In this document: positions 7,058 to 10,374 of the stretch, one piece after another
Layout of the letters: each line of letters begins with the position of its first letter
How positions within the stretch are numbered: position 1 is the first letter of the stretch
DNA from: an uncultured bacterium
GTDB taxonomy: Bacteria > Auribacterota > Tritonobacteria > UBA1439
Length of the DNA stretch: 10,374 nt
Assembly: GCA_937858775.1 (NCBI GenBank)
Contig: CALLYX010000023.1
Location: 1 to 10,374 of the forward strand
Direction: 5' to 3'
Notes under the pieces: model-generated
Told to the model about the DNA's origin: nothing
Seen by the model: only the letters and a program-made list of their open reading frames with translations
Database searches by the model: none
Program-made: the position numbers and the translations under genes

Positions 7058-7140
7058 AAAGGCCCAAAACGTCCTCCCCCCCCCGCCCCCGCGCCCTGCA
7101 CCGGGGAATGGGGCGCGGGCCGGCGCGAGAGGCGGTCCGT

Positions 7141-8235
7141 TCAATACTTCAGCCCGGCCTCGCGGGCGAACTCCTCCAGCGCCTTGCGCTGCCTCGTGGT
7201 GAGATTGCGGGGCGTGGCGACCTTGAGGCGCACGAACATATCCCCCTTCCGCCCATCCGCCCCCTCCACGCCGCGACCCCGGAGGCGCAGGGCCGTCCCC
7301 GTCTGCACCCCCGCGGGGATCCTGACCATCGCCGTCCCCTCCAGCGTCTCGACTGGCATCTTCGAGCCGAGCGCCGCCTGGGCGAAGTTGACCTTGATCT
7401 CGCGGTAGACGTTCAGCCCCTTCCGCTCGAAGAAACGGTGCGCCCCGAGGCGCACGACAAGGATCAGGTTCCCCGGCGGCCCCCCGGCGGGCCCCGGCTC
7501 CCCCTGGCCCGCGACGCGGATCTTCGAACCGTTGTCCACCCCCGGCGGCACCTTGAGGGTTATGCGCCGATGCCGGATCCTCGCCCCCCGCCCTCCGCAG
7601 AGCGGGCACGGCTGATGGATGATCCGCCCCCGGCCGTAGCAGCGCGGGCATGGGCGGCTGAAGGCGAATCCGCCCTGCGATATCGAGACGGTGCCGGCGC
7701 CGCCGCACTCCGGGCATTGAGAGACGGACGAACCGGCGCGCGCGCCCGTGCCCCCGCAAGCGTCGCACGGCTCCTCGCGCGGGATGCTGACGGTGCGCCG
7801 GCCCCCCTTGACCGCCTCCTCGAACGGGACCTCGATCTCGAAGGTGAGGTCCTCGCCCCGGCGCGGTCCGTAGCGCTCACGCCGGGCGTGCGTACCCCGG
7901 TCGAAAAACCGGCTGAAGAAATCCCCGAGGTCGCCGAAGCCGCCGTAATCCTGCGCCGAGAAGCCGGGCCTCCCCGTCCCCCCCGGCGCCCCGCCCGCGA
8001 AGTCGAAGTCGAAGGCGGCGTCCTTCATCCGGTCGTACTGCTTCCTCTTCGCCGGATCTGAGAGCACGTTGTACGCCTGGGAGACCTCCTTGAACTTCTC
8101 CTCGGCGACCTTGTTCCCCGGGTTGGCGTCGGGATGGTATTTCTTGGCGAGCCTGCGATAGGCGCGCTTCAGTTCGTCCGGCCCCGCCTTGCTGTTGACG
8201 CCGAGCGTCTCGTAGAGGTCTTTCCTGGGAGGCAT
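7141..8235 (-). CDS. dnaJ: Chaperone protein DnaJ (type I Hsp40)
   Basis: DnaJ is the cytosolic Hsp40 co-chaperone that loads unfolded proteins onto DnaK and stimulates its ATPase. From the ATG at 8235 the product is 364 residues, close to the usual length of about 370-380. The J domain spans residues 5-70 with the HPD motif at 34-36. A short Gly/Phe-rich stretch (80-115) follows. Four zinc-finger CxxCxGxG repeats lie at C157/C160, C174/C177, C196/C199 and C210/C213, and then come the two C-terminal substrate-binding domains. In the third repeat Tyr replaces the first Gly. An in-frame GTG at 8244 would add three residues, and neither start has a clear ribosome binding site. The gene lies 46-55 bp downstream of ETF-QO, and no grpE or dnaK is in view. 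No CIRCE element was seen upstream. Confidence 0.97.
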   Translation of the reverse strand: MPPRKDLYETLGVNSKAGPDELKRAYRRLAKKYHPDANPGNKVAEEKFKEVSQAYNVLSDPAKRKQYDRMKDAAFDFDFAGGAPGGTGRPGFSAQDYGGFGDLGDFFSRFFDRGTHARRERYGPRRGEDLTFEIEVPFEEAVKGGRRTVSIPREEPCDACGGTGARAGSSVSQCPECGGAGTVSISQGGFAFSRPCPRCYGRGRIIHQPCPLCGGRGARIRHRRITLKVPPGVDNGSKIRVAGQGEPGPAGGPPGNLILVVRLGAHRFFERKGLNVYREIKVNFAQAALGSKMPVETLEGTAMVRIPAGVQTGTALRLRGRGVEGADGRKGDMFVRLKVATPRNLTTRQRKALEEFAREAGLKY

Positions 8236-8248
8236 GGAACTCACGCAT

Positions 8249-8290
8249 GGGATCCGGGAGGGCGGATCCCCCCTGGGGGCGCAAGCGCCC
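8249..8290 (-). promoter_or_regulatory. Two GC hairpins between ETF-QO and dnaJ (terminator or dnaJ leader structure)
   Basis: An 8-bp perfect stem (8249-8256 with 8263-8270, 6-nt loop) ends 4 bp before the GTG and 13 bp before the ATG of dnaJ. A second hairpin (8277-8281 with 8286-8290, 4-nt loop) lies directly after the ETF-QO stop. Neither has a T-run on the minus strand. They occupy the place where a dnaJ ribosome binding site would be expected. Confidence 0.45.
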
Positions 8291-9973
8291 TCACATTATA
8301 CTGTACCTGGGCCCGCCGCCCGCCTCCGGGCAGTGCCAGATGATGTTCCCGTACGGGTCCTTGATATCGCACGTCTTGCAGTGGAGGCAGTTCGAGAAGT
8401 TGATCCTCAACCTTCTCACGCCCCCCTCCTCCACGAACTCGTACACCTTCGCCGGGCAGAAGAGCCGGCACGGGTTCCCGTACTCCTCCGTGCATCGCCC
8501 GTAGCAGATCGCCGTGTCCGGCACCTCCAGGTGGCACGGCTGGTCCTCCTCGTGCTCCGTGCCGGAGAAGAAGACGTTGTCCTCCCGGGTGAAGGCGAGT
8601 TTTCCGTCGCACCTCATCGGGGCCCCGCCCCCGCGGGGGCCGCGACGCGACGCGATCGTCTCCATCGTCCGGGCGTCCTCCACCGCCCCCATCGGATCCA
8701 CAAGCCCCCGCCCCCTCGTCAGGTATTGCAGGGCCGCCGTGATCATCCCCGGAAAGAGGCCGCCGTGGAACGCCTGGTGGAAGTTCCGCACGAGGCGCAT
8801 CTCCTTCCCCGCGGCCCCGTCCTGCATCCGCCGGTCGAACCCGCCGAGCGACGCCGCGGAGAAGTCGTCCTTCTCCAACGCCCCCCAGATCGTCTCCGCC
8901 GCGGCGATCCCCGACTCCATCGCGAGGTGGATCCCCTTGATCCTCTGCGCGTTCACGAACCCCGCCGCGTCGCCGATGATGAGGCAGCCGTCCGTCGAGC
9001 AGCGCGGCAGCGCGTACATGCCGCCCTCGGGGATCGTCTTGGCCCCGTAGGCGACACGCTCGCCGCCGTCGAGGAGGCGGGCGACGAACGGGTGCGTCTT
9101 GAAGCGCTGCATCATCTCGTACGGGTCGAGCGCCGGGTCGCGGTAATCGAGCGATACGACGAGGCCGAGGGCGACGCGGTTGTCCGCCATGTGGTAGATG
9201 AACCCGCCCCCGAACGTCCGCATTCCGAGGGGGAAGCCCATCGTGTGACTCACGTGCCCGGGGCGGAAGTTCGCGGGCTTCACCTTCCACACCTCCTTCA
9301 TCCCGAGCGCGTACCCCTGCGGATTCCTCCCCTCGAGCAGTTTCTTCTCCTCCACGAGGTTCCGCGTGAGGGAGCCGCGCGTCCCCTCGCCGAGCACGGT
9401 CACGCGCGCCCGTATCTCGGCCCCCGGCTCGAACCCCTCCTTCTCCCCGCCGGCCTTGTCGCGGCCGCGGTCGCGGCACCGCACCCCCGCGACGCGCCCC
9501 CCGTCCCAAATCAGCTCGGCGGCCGGGAAATGGTCGAAGATGTCGGCGCCGAGGGCCTCGGCCTTCTCCCCCATCCACTTCGTGAAACGCGACAGGGACA
9601 CGAGGGCGCATCCCTTGTTGGCGAGCGGAGGAGGGGTGATCGGGGCCACGACGCTCCCGCGCCTGGTGAGCCAGCGGACCTCGTGGGAGGTGACCACGGC
9701 CTCCACCGGGGCGCCCTGCGCGCGCCAGCCGGGCATCAGGGAGTCCATGGCGCGCGGGTCGAGGATGGCGCCGGAGAGGTTGTGGAAGCCGAGCCCGGCG
9801 GATTTTTCGATCACCGCCGCCATGAGCTCGACCTTCCCGCCCTTCCCCGACCCGGAGGCCTTCCGGTTGTGCTCCCCCTGGAGCTGCATCAGGCGGATCG
9901 CCCCCGCGAGCGACGCGGGGCCCGCGCCGACGAAAAGGACGTCGACATCGAGAACCTCCCTCTCTCTCGGCAT
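8291..9973 (-). CDS. Electron transfer flavoprotein-ubiquinone oxidoreductase (ETF-QO, ETFDH/FixC family)
   Basis: ETF-QO takes electrons from reduced electron transfer flavoprotein (fed by acyl-CoA and related dehydrogenases) and passes them to membrane quinone, using FAD and one 4Fe-4S cluster. The 560-residue length is that of the full-length family. The dinucleotide-binding motif G16-x-G18-P-A is near the N-terminus, followed by the family blocks H-N-L-S-G-A-x-L-D-P, the G-L-V-V-S-L-D-Y block, and G-D-A-A-G-F-V-N with K-G-I-H-L-A-M-E-S-G. The C-terminal cluster ligands are C506, C529, C532 and C535 in the typical N-C-x-H-C-K-T-C-D-I-K-D-P context. The long form with the cluster separates it from short FixC-like flavoproteins. 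The ATG at 9973 has only a G-run 4 nt upstream as ribosome binding site. The partner genes etfA/etfB are not in the window. dnaJ follows 46-55 bp downstream. Confidence 0.96.
   Translation of the reverse strand: MPREREVLDVDVLFVGAGPASLAGAIRLMQLQGEHNRKASGSGKGGKVELMAAVIEKSAGLGFHNLSGAILDPRAMDSLMPGWRAQGAPVEAVVTSHEVRWLTRRGSVVAPITPPPLANKGCALVSLSRFTKWMGEKAEALGADIFDHFPAAELIWDGGRVAGVRCRDRGRDKAGGEKEGFEPGAEIRARVTVLGEGTRGSLTRNLVEEKKLLEGRNPQGYALGMKEVWKVKPANFRPGHVSHTMGFPLGMRTFGGGFIYHMADNRVALGLVVSLDYRDPALDPYEMMQRFKTHPFVARLLDGGERVAYGAKTIPEGGMYALPRCSTDGCLIIGDAAGFVNAQRIKGIHLAMESGIAAAETIWGALEKDDFSAASLGGFDRRMQDGAAGKEMRLVRNFHQAFHGGLFPGMITAALQYLTRGRGLVDPMGAVEDARTMETIASRRGPRGGGAPMRCDGKLAFTREDNVFFSGTEHEEDQPCHLEVPDTAICYGRCTEEYGNPCRLFCPAKVYEFVEEGGVRRLRINFSNCLHCKTCDIKDPYGNIIWHCPEAGGGPRYSIM
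8295..8300 (-). promoter_or_regulatory. Possible -10 box for dnaJ inside the end of ETF-QO
   Basis: A perfect TATAAT reads on the minus strand over the last ETF-QO codons, just before its TGA. A start near 8287 would give dnaJ a leader of about 45-50 nt containing both hairpins. No -35 match is present at the right distance because the upstream DNA is all G/C, so this is weak. Confidence 0.3.
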
Positions 9974-10011
9974 TCGGCCCCCCGGCGGCGCCCCGCGCGG
10001 CGCGCTCCTTC

Positions 10012-10017
10012 ATTATA
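10012..10017 (-). promoter_or_regulatory. Possible -10 box for ETF-QO
   Basis: A perfect TATAAT reads on the minus strand inside the palindrome ATTATAAT (10012-10019). A transcript would start near 10005 and have a leader of about 32 nt to the ATG at 9973. The -35 region has only a weak match (TTTCCC at 10035-10040, 17-bp spacer). Confidence 0.5.
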
Positions 10018-10046
10018 ATACGGGGGCGGGGCGTGGGAAACAGTTT

Positions 10047-10070
10047 ATAGGGGCGCTGTCATAGGGGCGC
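10047..10070. repeat. Tandem ATAGGGGCGC pair
   Basis: ATAGGGGCGC occurs at 10047-10056 and 10061-10070 with a 14-bp period. It lies 30-53 bp upstream of the ETF-QO -10 candidate, where an activator or repressor could bind. Confidence 0.5.
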
Positions 10071-10133
10071 CGAACCAAGCCGCGCCGGGGACACGGGGCG
10101 CCGCGGGGTTCGCCGGGGACGCGTCCCGCCGGT

Positions 10134-10157
10134 TGAACCCATTGAACCGCCTGAACG
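10134..10157. repeat. Three TGAAC(C/G) units at 9-bp spacing
   Basis: TGAACC at 10134-10139 and 10143-10148 and TGAACG at 10152-10157 recur exactly every 9 bp with 3-bp spacers of differing sequence. They sit in the middle of the divergent intergenic region. Confidence 0.5.
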
Positions 10158-10217
10158 GCACTAATCCCGCCGGCGGCGGGCCGGCACGGGTCGGCCCCGC
10201 AGGCGGGGGTCGCGGGC

Positions 10218-10243
10218 GCTGAAAGATCTCGCTGAAAGATCTC
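10218..10243. repeat. Perfect 13-bp tandem duplication
   Basis: GCTGAAAGATCTC is present twice head to tail (10218-10230 and 10231-10243), ending 23 bp before the TATAAT at 10267. It spans about -61 to -36 of the expected start, a typical activator site. A recent replication slip is the alternative. Confidence 0.7.
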
Positions 10244-10266
10244 TACCCGGCGCGTGGAGGGCGCAT

Positions 10267-10272
10267 TATAAT
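10267..10272 (+). promoter_or_regulatory. -10 box of the right-edge gene
   Basis: A perfect TATAAT lies 38 bp before the ATG at 10311. The -35 is poor (TCTACC at 10242-10247, 19-bp spacer, 3/6 match), which would fit an activator-dependent promoter using the tandem repeat just upstream. Confidence 0.5.
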
Positions 10273-10297
10273 ACACCCGCGCGAAGCGAGGCGCCCG

Positions 10298-10304
10298 AAA
10301 GGAG
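10298..10304 (+). promoter_or_regulatory. Ribosome binding site of the right-edge gene
   Basis: AAAGGAG is 6 nt before the ATG at 10311, the same arrangement as for the secreted protein gene starting at 1958. Confidence 0.8.
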
Positions 10305-10310
10305 ATCCCG

Positions 10311-10374
10311 ATGAACGTGCCGTTCCGCCGATTCGCCGCAGCCGCGGCTGCGGTGCTCCTCGCACTCCATCCCC
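10311..10374 (+). CDS. Start of an exported protein, truncated by the window edge
   Basis: Only 21 codons are visible. They encode a basic N-terminus (MNVPFRR) followed by an Ala/Leu-rich hydrophobic stretch, as in a signal peptide or N-terminal membrane anchor. The strong ribosome binding site and upstream TATAAT support a real gene. The mature protein is outside the window, so its function is unknown. Confidence 0.75.
   Translation, partial: MNVPFRRFAAAAAAVLLALHP

Larger units (their letters stand above)
9974..10310. other. Repeat-rich divergent intergenic region
   Basis: This 337-bp stretch separates ETF-QO (-) from the right-edge gene (+). I find no credible gene in it: the one open frame (10013-10276, minus) has atypical composition and no ribosome binding site. 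It contains an identical 11-bp CATTATAATAC at both ends (10011-10021 and 10264-10274), a 10-bp ATAGGGGCGC twice, three 9-bp-phased TGAAC units, a 13-bp tandem duplication, and two GC hairpins (10166-10180 and 10195-10208). It probably holds both promoters. Confidence 0.6.

Noticed and set aside
7070..7095. G-rich run on the minus strand as a G-quadruplex regulator
   Set aside because: Runs of G are present, but GC-rich intergenic DNA gives them often. There is no start site or other signal linked to it.
8236..8300. CIRCE-type heat-shock operator upstream of dnaJ
   Set aside because: No TTAGCACTC/GAGTGCTAA inverted repeat or close variant is present.
8234..10018. Long plus-strand open frame (594 codons) opposite ETF-QO
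   Set aside because: Its product is Arg/His/Pro-rich low-complexity sequence with no motif, while the opposite strand encodes a full-length, motif-perfect ETF-QO. High GC removes stop codons from the antisense frame.
10013..10276. Small 87-codon minus-strand frame in the right intergenic region
   Set aside because: It starts with GTG without a ribosome binding site, overlaps the promoter elements and both repeats, and its composition does not resemble the neighbours.

Overview
The window comes from a GC-rich, Gram-negative-type bacterium. Its third codon positions are strongly GC, it has sigma70-like promoters with AT-rich -10 boxes, good AAAGGAG-type ribosome binding sites in front of several genes, and an ETF:quinone oxidoreductase that implies a quinone-based respiratory chain. 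Large secreted proteins with Pro/Thr linkers next to repeat propellers are common in uncultured lineages such as Aureabacteria/Omnitrophota-like and other PVC-neighbourhood phyla. That placement is only an impression; nothing here fixes the phylum.

Layout. The left part (1-5971) holds three secreted or surface proteins. Gene 1 (- strand, runs off the left edge) and gene 2 (+ strand) are divergent and separated by a promoter region with near-consensus sigma70 boxes for both. Gene 2 converges on gene 3 (- strand), with a strong GC hairpin between their stops. Each protein has a signal peptide, a beta-propeller-like repeat region and a Pro-Thr linker followed by a C-terminal module. Gene 1 has degenerate S-x-D-G-x-x-W motifs, gene 2 has four textbook Asp-boxes, and gene 3 has eight PQQ-type blades of about 40 residues. 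They look like secreted binding or display proteins, but their substrates cannot be read from the sequence.

The right part (6093-9973) is a minus-strand run: ETF-QO, then a type I DnaJ, then a diadenylate cyclase with a pyruvate-kinase-C-like N-terminal domain (DacZ/CdaZ-type layout). Gene 3 follows on the same strand after 121 bp. These genes have unrelated roles (electron transfer, protein folding, c-di-AMP synthesis), and the gaps of 46-136 bp and internal hairpins argue for at least partly separate expression.

The region 9974-10310 is a 337-bp divergent intergenic segment rich in short direct and tandem repeats. It has an identical 11-bp element containing a palindromic -10-like octamer at each end. 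From 10311 a new plus-strand gene starts with a signal-peptide-like sequence and runs off the right edge.

No tRNA, rRNA, CRISPR array, transposase or phage gene was seen. The most interesting item is the diadenylate cyclase, which combines an archaeal-style architecture with an RHY instead of RHR motif. Next come the shared architecture of the three secreted propeller proteins and the repeat-dense intergenic region on the right. I see no clear defence system or other wholly new system.
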